Below, piece by piece: positions 8,924 to 17,957 of a stretch of 64,000 bases of DNA. The number at the start of each line of letters is the position of its first letter. Position 1 is the first letter of the stretch. Both the position numbers and the translations under genes were made by a program. Where the stretch lies: assembly GCA_964417925.1 (NCBI GenBank), contig CAYQJV010000004.1:14038-78037 (forward strand), read 5' to 3'. The DNA is from CAYQJV01 sp964417925 (GTDB taxonomy: Bacteria > Hydrothermota > Tepidihabitantia > B3-TA06 > CAYQJV01). Under the pieces are notes generated by a model. It made no database searches. It worked only from the letters and a program-made list of their open reading frames with translations, and was not told the origin of the DNA.

Positions 8924-10042
8924 CTATTCCTCGCTTTGTTTTCTTAAAAATGTTGGTATATCCAGATCATTTTCATCAAATTTTCTCTTTGCTTCAAAAC
9001 TTTTCTTCATCCTCATAAATGCAGGAATTTCAAAACTGTCTCCTCCTGGCATGAGAGTCTCTATATTACTTGGTGGCTTTTTAGATACTTCTTCTATACC
9101 TGTTGCAATAACCGTAACTCTTATTTCTCCATCAGAAAAATTGTCCTCTGAAATACCATAAAGAATTAATGCATCTCTACTAACGGATTGCTGTATTATC
9201 TTTGCAGCATCTATTGCCTCATCAAGGGCCAGGTCTTCTCCACCTGAAATATTTATGAGAACTCCTTTTGCCCCTGTAATATCAAAGTCCTCTATTAAAG
9301 GTGAACTGATGGCCTTTTCTGCTGCATCCTTTGCTCTTGTGTCTCCCTTTGCCATTCCTATTCCAATAATCGCATTACCTCTGTAAGCCATTACTGATTT
9401 CACATCCGCAAAATCAAGATTTATGATGCCGGGTTTTGTAATTAAATCTGCTATTGCCTTTGTAGCGTTACATAATATATCATCTGCTATTTTAAACGCC
9501 ATTTTTACTGGCGTCCCTTTAGGAGCCACTGAAAGAATTTTGTCATTTGGAATTACTATCAATGTATCCACATAATCTCTCAGCTCATTTATCCCTGCTT
9601 CAGCATTTCTTCTTCTTATACTCCCTTCTATTGAAAAGGGTTTTGTAACTACTGCAACAGTAAGTATTCCAAGGGTTTTAGCAACTTCTGCGATCACAGG
9701 GGATGCTCCTGTTCCTGTACCTCCTCCCTCACCTGCTGCAATGAAAATCATATCCAGTTCTGCAAGAATATCTTTTATTTGATCTATAGATTCTTCTGCT
9801 GCTTTTCTACCGATCTCTGGATCCCCTCCTGAACCAAGTCCTCTTGTTAAATTTGGACCTATCTGTATCTTATGTTCTGCCTTTGAACGTTCAAGAGCCT
9901 GCAGGTCAGTATTTACTGCAAAAAATCTTACATCGGTAAGGCCATTTTCTATCATATGGTTTATTGCATTACATCCTGCACCACCTACTCCAATAACTGC
10001 TATTTTAGGTTTATAAACATTTTCTCTTACTGGCTCAAACAT
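8924..10042 (-). CDS. ftsZ: Cell division protein FtsZ
   Basis: A 372-residue tubulin-like GTPase that forms the division ring. The GTP-binding signature GGGTGTG is at residues 106-112. The N-terminal GVGGAGCNAI loop, the T7-loop region INLDFADVKSVM and the C-terminal peptide DLDIPTFLRKQ, which binds FtsA, are all present. The ATG at 10042 is preferred over the GTG 6 bases upstream, because the Shine-Dalgarno AAAGGAGGTG covers that GTG and sits 5 bases before the ATG. It is the last gene of the dcw cluster and lies 13 bases after ftsA. Confidence 0.97.
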   Translation of the reverse strand: MFEPVRENVYKPKIAVIGVGGAGCNAINHMIENGLTDVRFFAVNTDLQALERSKAEHKIQIGPNLTRGLGSGGDPEIGRKAAEESIDQIKDILAELDMIFIAAGEGGGTGTGASPVIAEVAKTLGILTVAVVTKPFSIEGSIRRRNAEAGINELRDYVDTLIVIPNDKILSVAPKGTPVKMAFKIADDILCNATKAIADLITKPGIINLDFADVKSVMAYRGNAIIGIGMAKGDTRAKDAAEKAISSPLIEDFDITGAKGVLINISGGEDLALDEAIDAAKIIQQSVSRDALILYGISEDNFSDGEIRVTVIATGIEEVSKKPPSNIETLMPGGDSFEIPAFMRMKKSFEAKRKFDENDLDIPTFLRKQSEE

Positions 10043-10055
10043 TTGCACCTCCTTT

Positions 10056-11294
10056 TTAAAAGAACTCTTTAAACCATTTTTTCATTCTTTTAAGGATGGC
10101 ATCAAACAGATTATTGCCACCCTCATTTACTTTTATAAAAGTAAGATTTTGCTTTTCTATTCCATATTTTGCAAGTCCAACTGCAGTAGAGAAAATGGGG
10201 TCCTCCACTATATCGGTAAGTCCCGAGATTGCACCTGGCTTTCCAACTTTTACTGGAAGATCAAATATCTCCTCTGCGAGCTGTTCTATGCCAGGAAGTC
10301 TTGCAGTACCACCGGTAAGAACTACCCCTGCTGCAAGAAGTTCTGGATCCCATACTTTCTTTACCTCTCTATACGCTATTGAAAGAATTTCCTCCACTCT
10401 TGGTTCTATTATAGAGGCGAGCATCTTCCTCGGTATTTTTCTTGGCTTTCTCCCCCCTACTCCTTTTATCTCTATCTCTGTATCATCCTCCTCCAGAAGT
10501 TTTGTCATTGCACATCCATATTTCTTTTTTATCTCTTCTGCCTCTTTTGGAGGAGTCCTTAATCCAAGTGCAATATCATTGGTAATATTCTCTCCTCCAA
10601 GCCCTATTACCTGGGTATGCCTTATAGAGCCATCTTTAAATATTGCTATATCTGTAGTTCCTCCTCCTATGTCTATTAAAAGCACTCCAAGGTCTTTTTC
10701 ATCTGGCTCAAGAACTGCATAGGAAGATGCAAGGGGCTGTAACACCAGATCTTTAACCTTTAACCCTGCTCTTTCAACAGCTCTAAATATATTCTGGGCG
10801 GATGTAACGGCTCCGGTAACAATATGTACTTCTACTTCAAGCCTTCTTCCAAACATTCCTACAGGATCCTTTATTCCTGCATCACCATCTACTTTGAACT
10901 CTATAGGAATCACATGTATGATTTCTCTATCTAAGGATATGCTCACAGATTGTGCCTGTTCAATCACTCTTGCAACATCCTTTTTGGTTATTTCCCCTCC
11001 TGGTTTTTCAACTGTTACCATCGCTCTGTTATTCATACTTGAAATATGCCCTCCTGCAATTCCAACATAGCACGAATCTATTTTTGTCCCTATCATGTTT
11101 TGTGCTTCATCCACTGCCTTTTTGATTGAATTTACAGTTTTTTCAAGATTAACCACGGTCCCTCTCCTCATGCCTTGGGAAGGTGCAAGTCCTACTCCTG
11201 TGATTCTTGGCTGATTGTGTTCATCCACTTCTGCAATTACCACTGCAACCTTTGTTGTACCAAGGTCAAGTCCTACAACTCTACCTCTTTGCAT
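10056..11294 (-). CDS. ftsA: Cell division protein FtsA
   Basis: A 412-residue actin-like ATPase that tethers FtsZ to the membrane. It opens with the phosphate-1 motif VVGLDLGTTKVAVVIAE and has LLIDIGGGTTDIAIF (phosphate 2) and VVLTGGTARLPGI (adenosine motif). The last residues, ILKRMKKWFKEFF, form the amphipathic membrane-binding helix. A clear GGAGGT precedes the ATG. The start overlaps the end of murB by 14 bases. In most clusters ftsQ lies between murB and ftsA; here there is no room for it. Confidence 0.96.
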   Translation of the reverse strand: MQRGRVVGLDLGTTKVAVVIAEVDEHNQPRITGVGLAPSQGMRRGTVVNLEKTVNSIKKAVDEAQNMIGTKIDSCYVGIAGGHISSMNNRAMVTVEKPGGEITKKDVARVIEQAQSVSISLDREIIHVIPIEFKVDGDAGIKDPVGMFGRRLEVEVHIVTGAVTSAQNIFRAVERAGLKVKDLVLQPLASSYAVLEPDEKDLGVLLIDIGGGTTDIAIFKDGSIRHTQVIGLGGENITNDIALGLRTPPKEAEEIKKKYGCAMTKLLEEDDTEIEIKGVGGRKPRKIPRKMLASIIEPRVEEILSIAYREVKKVWDPELLAAGVVLTGGTARLPGIEQLAEEIFDLPVKVGKPGAISGLTDIVEDPIFSTAVGLAKYGIEKQNLTFIKVNEGGNNLFDAILKRMKKWFKEFF

Positions 11295-12222
11295 TTCTAC
11301 CTCCAGGATTTTTTACTATTATTACCTCCTCTACAAGTTTTATTTTAAATTTCTCAAAAACTCTTTTCTTAACAAACTCTATCAATTTTACTATATCATC
11401 ATATGTAGCATTACCTGTATTTATTATAAAATTTGCATGTTTTGAAGATACCATTGCTCCTCCTATTCTTTCTTTTTTTAAACCTGCCTCCTCTATAAGC
11501 CTTCCTGCACTAATTGAAGTTGGATTTTTAAAAATACTTCCACAGGAAGGTTCTGTAGGATGTTTAAATTTTCTTTTAAGAATTATTCTTTTCATCATAA
11601 GATATGAAGTTACGATATCAACCCAGTTTGTTTTTTCAAAATTAAAATAAACCCTTGTAATAAAATCTGTACTTTTTATATCACTTCTTCTGTATTCAAA
11701 CCTTAAATCATCATTACTTAAAATATTTATTTTTAATCTTTCAAAATCAAATACCTCAACTTTTTTAACCACCTCTCCTATACTTTTTCTAAAAGCCCCT
11801 GCATTACCTTTAACAGCTCCTCCTACAGTTCCTGGGATTCCTGCAAGAAATTCAAACCCTCTAACTCTTTTTCTCAATAACATACCAAGCATCTCAGAAA
11901 TCAACGTTCCCGCTCCTGCTTCAAACTCTTCTTTATAAAATTTCACATAAGAAAAGTTCTTCCCTGGTTTAATCACAATACCATTAAATCGTGGGGGAAG
12001 AATCACATTTGTCCCTGCACCCAAAAAAAGATAGTTCAGTCTTTTTTTATTCAAAAACTTCGCTACAATTGAAATGTCCTCCATTCCTTCCACCTCCACA
12101 AAAACATCTGCAATACATGAAAGTCGCATACTATTATACATTTTCAAATCATAGAAATATTCTACTTTTCCTTTTAACACTTTTTCTATATTCTCTCTAA
12201 AATTTTTAATCCAATTTTCCAT
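11281..12222 (-). CDS. murB: UDP-N-acetylenolpyruvoylglucosamine reductase
   Basis: A 313-residue cytosolic FAD enzyme that reduces UDP-GlcNAc-enolpyruvate to UDP-MurNAc with NADPH. It has the FAD-binding region LGAGTNVILPP, FEAGAGTLISEML, FLAGIPGTVGGAVKGNAGAF with the catalytic tyrosine area upstream, and the CGSIFKNP motif containing the catalytic serine of type II-like MurB, followed by AGLKKERIGGAMVSSKHANFI. Its start lies 37 bases inside the end of murC, and its end overlaps ftsA by 14 bases. This tight packing supports a single polycistronic dcw transcript. Confidence 0.95.
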   Translation of the reverse strand: MENWIKNFRENIEKVLKGKVEYFYDLKMYNSMRLSCIADVFVEVEGMEDISIVAKFLNKKRLNYLFLGAGTNVILPPRFNGIVIKPGKNFSYVKFYKEEFEAGAGTLISEMLGMLLRKRVRGFEFLAGIPGTVGGAVKGNAGAFRKSIGEVVKKVEVFDFERLKINILSNDDLRFEYRRSDIKSTDFITRVYFNFEKTNWVDIVTSYLMMKRIILKRKFKHPTEPSCGSIFKNPTSISAGRLIEEAGLKKERIGGAMVSSKHANFIINTGNATYDDIVKLIEFVKKRVFEKFKIKLVEEVIIVKNPGGRNAKR

Positions 12223-13553
12223 ACATCACCTGCTCCAAGGGTTACAAAAACATCGTTTTCTCTAAGTTCATTCACAATCCTTGTAATCACATCTTCATGG
12301 GCTTCTTCATAGTAAACCTTTTCAGGAACTCCAAATTTTCTTACAGCATCGTATATTAATTTAGCAGAAACTCCTGGTATCGGAGGTTCACAGGCCGGAT
12401 ATATCTTGGTTATCACAAGATAGTCAGCATCAATAAATGCATCTCTAAACTCATTATGCAGATAATAAGTTCTTGTATATCTATGCGGTTGGAACAGAAC
12501 AACCATCCTCCTTTTAGGAACTGCTTCTTTTATTGCCTTAAGCGTTACTTTTATCTCCGTGGGGTGATGTGCATAATCATCTATATAAAGGATTCCCTTC
12601 TTCTCCCCCTTCTTTTCCATCCTTCTTTTTACGCCTTTGAAACTTTTTAAAGCCTCCTTTATCACCTCAATTGAAACTCCTATCTCCTGGGCAACCGAGA
12701 TTGCTGCAAGACTGTTTTCTATATTATGCTCTCCTGGAACCTGCAATTCAAATGTTTCCCTTTTCCCTTCCATCCTTACGGTAAATAAACTTCCCCAGTT
12801 TTTCTTTTCAACTGTCTCTACCTTTACATCTGCTTCCTCCCATATTCCATAGGTTACCTTTTTCCTCTTTACCATAGGTATTATCTCTCTTACCCCTGGG
12901 TTATCTGCGCATAATACAGCAACTCCATAAAATGGAGTTCTGTGAATAAATTCTATATATGCTTTTTTCAACTCATCAAAACTTTCATAATACTCAAGAT
13001 GTTCAGGCTCTATATTTGTAATCACTGCGATGGTTGGAAAAAGCCTTAAAAAAGACCTATCACTTTCATCTGCCTCTGCAATAAGATAATTTCCATTCCC
13101 AAGCTTTGCATTTTTCCCTGTCTCCACAACTCTTCCCCCTATTACCACCGTGGGATCAAAACCAGCTTTTTCAAAGATTTCAGCTATCATAGAAGTTGTG
13201 GTAGTTTTTCCATGAGTCCCGGAAACTGCAACTGAATACCTCATCCTCATTAATTCTGCAAGCATCTCCGCCCTTGAAATCACAGGGATACCTTTTTCCT
13301 TTGCAGAAAGGATTTCTGGATTGTCCGGTGGAATTGCAGAGGAATACACCACTACATCTGCACCTTCAATATTTTTTTTCCGATGTTCATAGAATATTTT
13401 AACTCCCATTCTTTCAAGTTCTTTTGTTAATTCTGTTCTTACAATGTCAGAGCCGGTTATCTCAAAACCAAGTTCAGTAAGAATTCTTGCTATACCGCTC
13501 ATTCCAATTCCACCTATTCCTATCATATGTATTTTTCTTACCTTTCCAAACAT
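12186..13553 (-). CDS. murC: UDP-N-acetylmuramate--L-alanine ligase
   Basis: A 455-residue Mur ligase that adds L-Ala to UDP-MurNAc with ATP. The N-terminal domain begins HMIGIGGIGMSGIARIL, the MurC-type substrate-binding glycine loop. The P-loop is AVSGTHGKTTTTSM, with EADESDRSFL and NIEPEHLEYY in the central domain and YIDDYAHHPTEI at the start of the C-terminal ligase domain, all MurC-specific. It overlaps murG by 16 bases upstream and murB by 37 bases downstream. Length and motifs are complete. Confidence 0.96.
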   Translation of the reverse strand: MFGKVRKIHMIGIGGIGMSGIARILTELGFEITGSDIVRTELTKELERMGVKIFYEHRKKNIEGADVVVYSSAIPPDNPEILSAKEKGIPVISRAEMLAELMRMRYSVAVSGTHGKTTTTSMIAEIFEKAGFDPTVVIGGRVVETGKNAKLGNGNYLIAEADESDRSFLRLFPTIAVITNIEPEHLEYYESFDELKKAYIEFIHRTPFYGVAVLCADNPGVREIIPMVKRKKVTYGIWEEADVKVETVEKKNWGSLFTVRMEGKRETFELQVPGEHNIENSLAAISVAQEIGVSIEVIKEALKSFKGVKRRMEKKGEKKGILYIDDYAHHPTEIKVTLKAIKEAVPKRRMVVLFQPHRYTRTYYLHNEFRDAFIDADYLVITKIYPACEPPIPGVSAKLIYDAVRKFGVPEKVYYEEAHEDVITRIVNELRENDVFVTLGAGDVWKIGLKILERI

Positions 13554-14518
13554 ACTTCCACCTCTTTGATTATTTTTTCTGCAGCATTTTTCTTTATCAA
13601 TCTTTCTGCATTTCTCTTTACTTTTCTGTAAAGGTGTTTATCCTTTAACAACCTTTCAATGATTTTAAATATATTTTCCAGCTCCTGCTCCTCAACGAGG
13701 AATCCTGCTTCCTTTCTCTCTACAAACTTCGCATTGTAATATTGGTGATTATCCACAGCATAAGGAAAAGGAACAAATATCGCAGGAATACCAAAACTTA
13801 ATAACTCTGAAACCACCATTGCCCCTGCTCTTGCCACTGCTATTTTGGTTTTTTCGTATAACTTCCATGGTTCCTTTGTAAACTCAATTATTTTAAGATT
13901 TGCTGGCTTTTTCTCCTTCGGAAGTTCCCATTTTCCCTTTATTAAAATAATCTTTTCTTTCTTAAACCTACCTGCTATTTTAAAGGCTATCTCATTTAAC
14001 TTTTTCGCTCCCTGACTTCCGCCAATTACAAGAATATACTTTGGATTTCTAACCCTACCTCTTTCAATCTCTTTTCTTAAGGGATTTCCATCAGATTTTT
14101 CTCCAAGTCCCCAGAATATTTTCTTTGTAAACCTTTTAAAAATCCTCACTGCCCTTCCTGGAATTACATTTTCTTCAAGGATAAACAAAGGAATTCTTTT
14201 AAATAGTGCAGCAGTAAAAACAGGAACCATTACATAACCTCCTGTACCAAACACAAAATCATATCGCTTATCAATGATCCTTGCAACTTTAATGCACTCT
14301 TTAATAAGATAAATCAAAGCAAAGATTTTTTGAATGTATCCTTTACCATAGAAAGCAGTAGGTTTCATACAGTAAAGTACCTCTCCCTCAATAAAAGTTT
14401 TTCCTCTTTCATCAGTTATAAATTCTATACTCCAGCCCTTTTCTCTCATCCTTTCACCTAAGGTAAGGGCTGGATACAGGTGTCCTCCGGTTCCACCCGT
14501 AACTATAACTCCTTTCAT
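13538..14518 (-). CDS. murG: UDP-GlcNAc--lipid I GlcNAc transferase
   Basis: A 326-residue GT28 glycosyltransferase that converts lipid I to lipid II on the inner face of the membrane. The N-terminal GGTGGHLYPAL loop and the second glycine loop LVIGGSQGAKKLNEI are present, as is ARAGAMVVSELLSFGIPAIFVPFPYAVDNHQYYNA, the UDP-GlcNAc-binding C-terminal region. The ATG at 14518 is required for the GGTGGH loop and has AAAAGGAG upstream. As a result the gene overlaps the end of ftsW by 65 bases, the longest overlap in the cluster. Confidence 0.95.
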   Translation of the reverse strand: MKGVIVTGGTGGHLYPALTLGERMREKGWSIEFITDERGKTFIEGEVLYCMKPTAFYGKGYIQKIFALIYLIKECIKVARIIDKRYDFVFGTGGYVMVPVFTAALFKRIPLFILEENVIPGRAVRIFKRFTKKIFWGLGEKSDGNPLRKEIERGRVRNPKYILVIGGSQGAKKLNEIAFKIAGRFKKEKIILIKGKWELPKEKKPANLKIIEFTKEPWKLYEKTKIAVARAGAMVVSELLSFGIPAIFVPFPYAVDNHQYYNAKFVERKEAGFLVEEQELENIFKIIERLLKDKHLYRKVKRNAERLIKKNAAEKIIKEVEVCLER

Positions 14519-15602
14519 AAGCCACTCCTTTTGAGAGATTTAAAAGTATACCTGCTCCAAACATATTTGCAGTAATTGCAGACCCACCGAATGAAATGAA
14601 AGGGAGAGGAAGCCCTGTAGTTGGAAGTATCCCCAAAGTTACTCCAAAATGAACAAGAAAGTATACGAAAGGAGTTATTCCAAGCCCAACTGCAAGATAC
14701 TTCGCAAAAAGGTCCTCATGTTTTTCTGCAAAAGAGATGGACTTCAACATATAAGTGAGAAATAATAAAGAAAGAACAAGTATTCCAACAAACCCCATTT
14801 CTTCGCCTATTACAGCAAGTATAAAATCATTATAAGGGAATGGAAGAAACATAAATTTCTGTTTACCCTCTCCTAATCCAACTCCAAACAACCCACCGGA
14901 ACCAAAAGCGATTCTTGCTTGTTCTACCTGGTAACTTCCAGCCGTAAGTCCTGCTATTCTTTCCTTTGCATGGGGAAATATCAATACAAGTAAAGTAAAC
15001 ATTAGAATTCCTATAAAGAGGATTCCAATGATGTATCTTAATCTCACACCTGCAGCAAAAAATAAAAGAAATACAATAATTCCTATTACTCCTGCAGTAC
15101 CAAGATTAGGTTGTAATGCTATAAGCAAAAGAACTATTCCTGAAATAATAAGGGGAGGCATAACGTACCTTTTAGGCTCATCAATGTACTCTGCTTTCTT
15201 TGCAAAAAAAGCGGAAAGATACATTACAAGAGCAATCTTCACAAATTCAGAAGGTTGAAGAGAAAAAGTAAATACTTTAATCCACCTTGTAGCCCCATAT
15301 GCCTTTGAACCTGAAATAAATGTAATGAAAAGTGTAAAAATAGAAAGAACAACAAACACACCACCGAGCTTTTTCCATACACGATAATTCACAAGATATC
15401 CTATAAGAAATGCAATTGAAGCAAAACCTATCCTCACCAACTGATTTTTCAAAAAGTAAAACTCATCGTATCTTGGATTTTCAAGTACATAGTAGAAACT
15501 GGATGAAAAAACCATTACAACTCCAAGGCCTACAAGCAGAAGGACAATTGTTAAAAAACCATAATCAGGCTTATAACCTTCTTGTACTTTCTTTAAAAGC
15601 AT
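14454..15602 (-). CDS. ftsW: Lipid II polymerase / division protein FtsW
   Basis: A 382-residue SEDS-family membrane protein with about ten transmembrane segments, which polymerises lipid II glycans at the septum together with FtsI. GVGLGEGKQKFMFLPFPYNDFILAVIGEEMG and PTTGLPLPFISFGGSA are SEDS signatures. The start at 15602 (MLLKKVQEGYKPDYG) is chosen because GAGGAGAGAGGAG stands directly before it; a longer frame to 15644 lacks such a site. The C-terminus runs 65 bases into murG, giving an unusual hydrophilic tail after LLNLSKGVA. A small indel there cannot be excluded. Confidence 0.93.
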   Translation of the reverse strand: MLLKKVQEGYKPDYGFLTIVLLLVGLGVVMVFSSSFYYVLENPRYDEFYFLKNQLVRIGFASIAFLIGYLVNYRVWKKLGGVFVVLSIFTLFITFISGSKAYGATRWIKVFTFSLQPSEFVKIALVMYLSAFFAKKAEYIDEPKRYVMPPLIISGIVLLLIALQPNLGTAGVIGIIVFLLFFAAGVRLRYIIGILFIGILMFTLLVLIFPHAKERIAGLTAGSYQVEQARIAFGSGGLFGVGLGEGKQKFMFLPFPYNDFILAVIGEEMGFVGILVLSLLFLTYMLKSISFAEKHEDLFAKYLAVGLGITPFVYFLVHFGVTLGILPTTGLPLPFISFGGSAITANMFGAGILLNLSKGVAYERSYSYGWNRRTPVSSPYLR

Positions 15603-16872
15603 CTCCTCTCTCCTCAAAATTTTGATACATGTCAAAACTTGCAAATCCTGGAGAGAAAAGCACTATATCTTCTCTCTCCGCTTTTCCATATGCTTTTTTT
15701 ACAGCCTCATCCATGGTCTCCACAATGACAATATTCTTATACCCTTGTTTAACTAACTCATTGTATAGTTTTCTGCTATTTTCTCCAAAAAGAACCGCAT
15801 ATTTTGCATATTTCTTTATGCCTTCTATAACCGGTGTAATATCCAATCCTTTCTCCTTACCTCCAACAATTACAATTACTTTCTTAGAAAATGCTTGGAT
15901 CGAAGCATAAAAGGCAGATGGATTTGTACACATTGAATTATTGTAGAATTTTACTGTATTTATCTCTCTTACAAATTCTAATCTATGGGGAAGTCCCCTA
16001 AAACTCTTTATTCCTTCTTTTATGTATTTATTGTCAATCCCTTCTATTTTAGAAGCGGTAATTACAGCAAGAGCATTATAAAAGTTATGTTTTCCCATTA
16101 AGATAATATCTTTTTTATCCATAACCTCCTCTCTTTTAAAAAAGATACTTTTTCCCCTTAGATGAGCACCACTTGTGAAATACTCTGCAGAAAACCAGTA
16201 GACTTTCGGAAGAATAGACTCTGGGTTCTTAATCACCTTTATCCTTGTAATCCTATCATCAAGATTAAGCACCGCTTTATCATCCTTGGTAGCATTTTTG
16301 AATAAGTCAAATTTTAATTTTATATACTCCTCTTTATTATGTCTATTGAAATGATCCTCTGTTATATTTAGAATTATCCCAACATCTGGCCTGAAGTTTT
16401 TTATTCCTTCTATTTGGAATGAAGAAACCTCTATAATGTAATACTCGTAATCTACATTGTCCAGCAATGCTTGAGAAAATGGTCTACCGGGTGAGAGGTT
16501 ACCCCCTACGAATACTTTTTTACCCGCTTTTTTAAACACTTCTCCAAGCAATGCTGTAGTTGTTGATTTTCCATTTGTTCCTGTTACTGCTATTATTTTC
16601 CCTTTTATCCTTCTATAAACATACTCTATCTCATCAATTATCTCTGCTTTTTCTTTAAGTTCTTCTACCACCGGGTGTTTCCAAGAAATTCCAGGACTTT
16701 TTATCACAATCTCTGGAATTATTTCTCTATTGTAAACCAAAAATCCGTTCTGTTCAATCATTTTTCTCTTTTCCTGTGCATCATCATAGATAAAAACTTC
16801 AAAGCCATCTTTCCTTAAAACCTTTGATATAGAGCTTCCCACTCTCCCATATCCAATTACCACTGCCTTCAT
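15571..16872 (-). CDS. murD: UDP-N-acetylmuramoylalanine--D-glutamate ligase
   Basis: A 433-residue Mur ligase that adds D-Glu to UDP-MurNAc-L-Ala. It has the N-terminal Rossmann loop VIGYGRVGSSI, the P-loop AVTGTNGKSTTTALL, NITEDHFNRH and the C-terminal FYNNSMCTNPSA (equivalent to the usual NDSKATN region). GGKEKGLDIT is the MurD-type glycine loop. It overlaps mraY by 4 bases and ftsW by 32. The NNSMCTNP sequence is a little divergent from the common DSKATN motif, but position and neighbours leave little doubt. Confidence 0.94.
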   Translation of the reverse strand: MKAVVIGYGRVGSSISKVLRKDGFEVFIYDDAQEKRKMIEQNGFLVYNREIIPEIVIKSPGISWKHPVVEELKEKAEIIDEIEYVYRRIKGKIIAVTGTNGKSTTTALLGEVFKKAGKKVFVGGNLSPGRPFSQALLDNVDYEYYIIEVSSFQIEGIKNFRPDVGIILNITEDHFNRHNKEEYIKLKFDLFKNATKDDKAVLNLDDRITRIKVIKNPESILPKVYWFSAEYFTSGAHLRGKSIFFKREEVMDKKDIILMGKHNFYNALAVITASKIEGIDNKYIKEGIKSFRGLPHRLEFVREINTVKFYNNSMCTNPSAFYASIQAFSKKVIVIVGGKEKGLDITPVIEGIKKYAKYAVLFGENSRKLYNELVKQGYKNIVIVETMDEAVKKAYGKAEREDIVLFSPGFASFDMYQNFEERGDAFKESTRRL

Positions 16873-17957
16873 CTTATCTTTAAAGTTGAAAGGGCTATCA
16901 AGGCAAACAATATTCCTATTATCCAGAATCTAACTACTATTTTAGGTTCCTTCCATCCTTTAAGTTCAAAGTGATGATGTAGAGGGGCCATTTTAAACAC
17001 TCTTTTTTTGTTAAAACATCTATATCCAACTATCTGTATGATTACAGATATAACTTCCATAACAAAAACTCCTCCTGCAATTCCAAGAAGAATTTCATGT
17101 TTTATTAATACCGCAGTGAGTCCAAGTAATCCTCCCAGAGGAAGAGAACCTGTATCGCCCATAAAAATAGTAGCAGGATAAGAATTATACCAAAGAAAAC
17201 CAAGCCCTGCTCCTAAAGCTGCAGCATTTACAATTGCAAGTTCTCCTGCAGAGGAAATGTATATTATGTTTAAATAATCAGCTATCTTTGCGTGTCCTGT
17301 AACATAAGAAAGAGCAGTAAACGCTCCTGCAACAATAACTAATAAACCTGTGGCAAGGCCATCAAGGCCATCTGCGAAATTTACTGCATTTGCAGAACCT
17401 ACTATAACAAAAATTACAAATGGAATATAAAAAATTCCCATATCCACAATCAAATTTTTGAAAAACAGAAAATTAGTAGAAGATCTTAGACTTGGTTGTT
17501 CAGGAAACAAATAAAGAATCACTGCTACTACTCCTGCAACTAAAAATTGCCCTAAAAACTTCCATCTTTTTGCAAGTCCTTTGTTATTCCTTTTTATCTT
17601 CATGTAATCATCCCAAAATCCAAGTATTCCCAGAGATATAATTACAAATAGAGAAAGCAGTACATTTCTGTTCGTTAAATCTGCAAATAAAAGAATTGAT
17701 ATGACCATTGAAAAAAGTATTAAAACCCCTCCCATAGATGGAATTCCTTTCTTTTCTCTTTTATGCCTTTCTGGAAGTTCCTCATAGATTTTTTCTCCTA
17801 AAGCAAGTTTTTTTATCTTTTTGATAAACCAAGGCCCAAATAGAAGTACAAGTATAATACTTAACGCAGCTGCATAAGCAGCTCTAAATGTTATATATCT
17901 AAAAAGATTAAATATTATACTTATCCTATGAAGCGGATACAGAAAATGATACAACAT
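16869..17957 (-). CDS. mraY: Phospho-N-acetylmuramoyl-pentapeptide transferase
   Basis: A 362-residue polytopic membrane enzyme that joins UDP-MurNAc-pentapeptide to undecaprenyl phosphate to form lipid I. FRYITFRAA near the N-terminus, GIPSMGGV, the acidic FWDDYMKI, NAVNFADGLDGLATG and FMGDTGSLPLGG, plus APLHHHFELKGW, are all MraY signatures and contain the catalytic aspartates and histidines. It starts 32 bases inside murF and overlaps murD by 4 bases. Confidence 0.97.
   Translation of the reverse strand: MLYHFLYPLHRISIIFNLFRYITFRAAYAAALSIILVLLFGPWFIKKIKKLALGEKIYEELPERHKREKKGIPSMGGVLILFSMVISILLFADLTNRNVLLSLFVIISLGILGFWDDYMKIKRNNKGLAKRWKFLGQFLVAGVVAVILYLFPEQPSLRSSTNFLFFKNLIVDMGIFYIPFVIFVIVGSANAVNFADGLDGLATGLLVIVAGAFTALSYVTGHAKIADYLNIIYISSAGELAIVNAAALGAGLGFLWYNSYPATIFMGDTGSLPLGGLLGLTAVLIKHEILLGIAGGVFVMEVISVIIQIVGYRCFNKKRVFKMAPLHHHFELKGWKEPKIVVRFWIIGILFALIALSTLKIR

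Noticed and set aside
10096..10722. 208-codon frame antisense to ftsA
   Set aside because: Serine-rich shadow of a conserved gene, without promoter or ribosome site.
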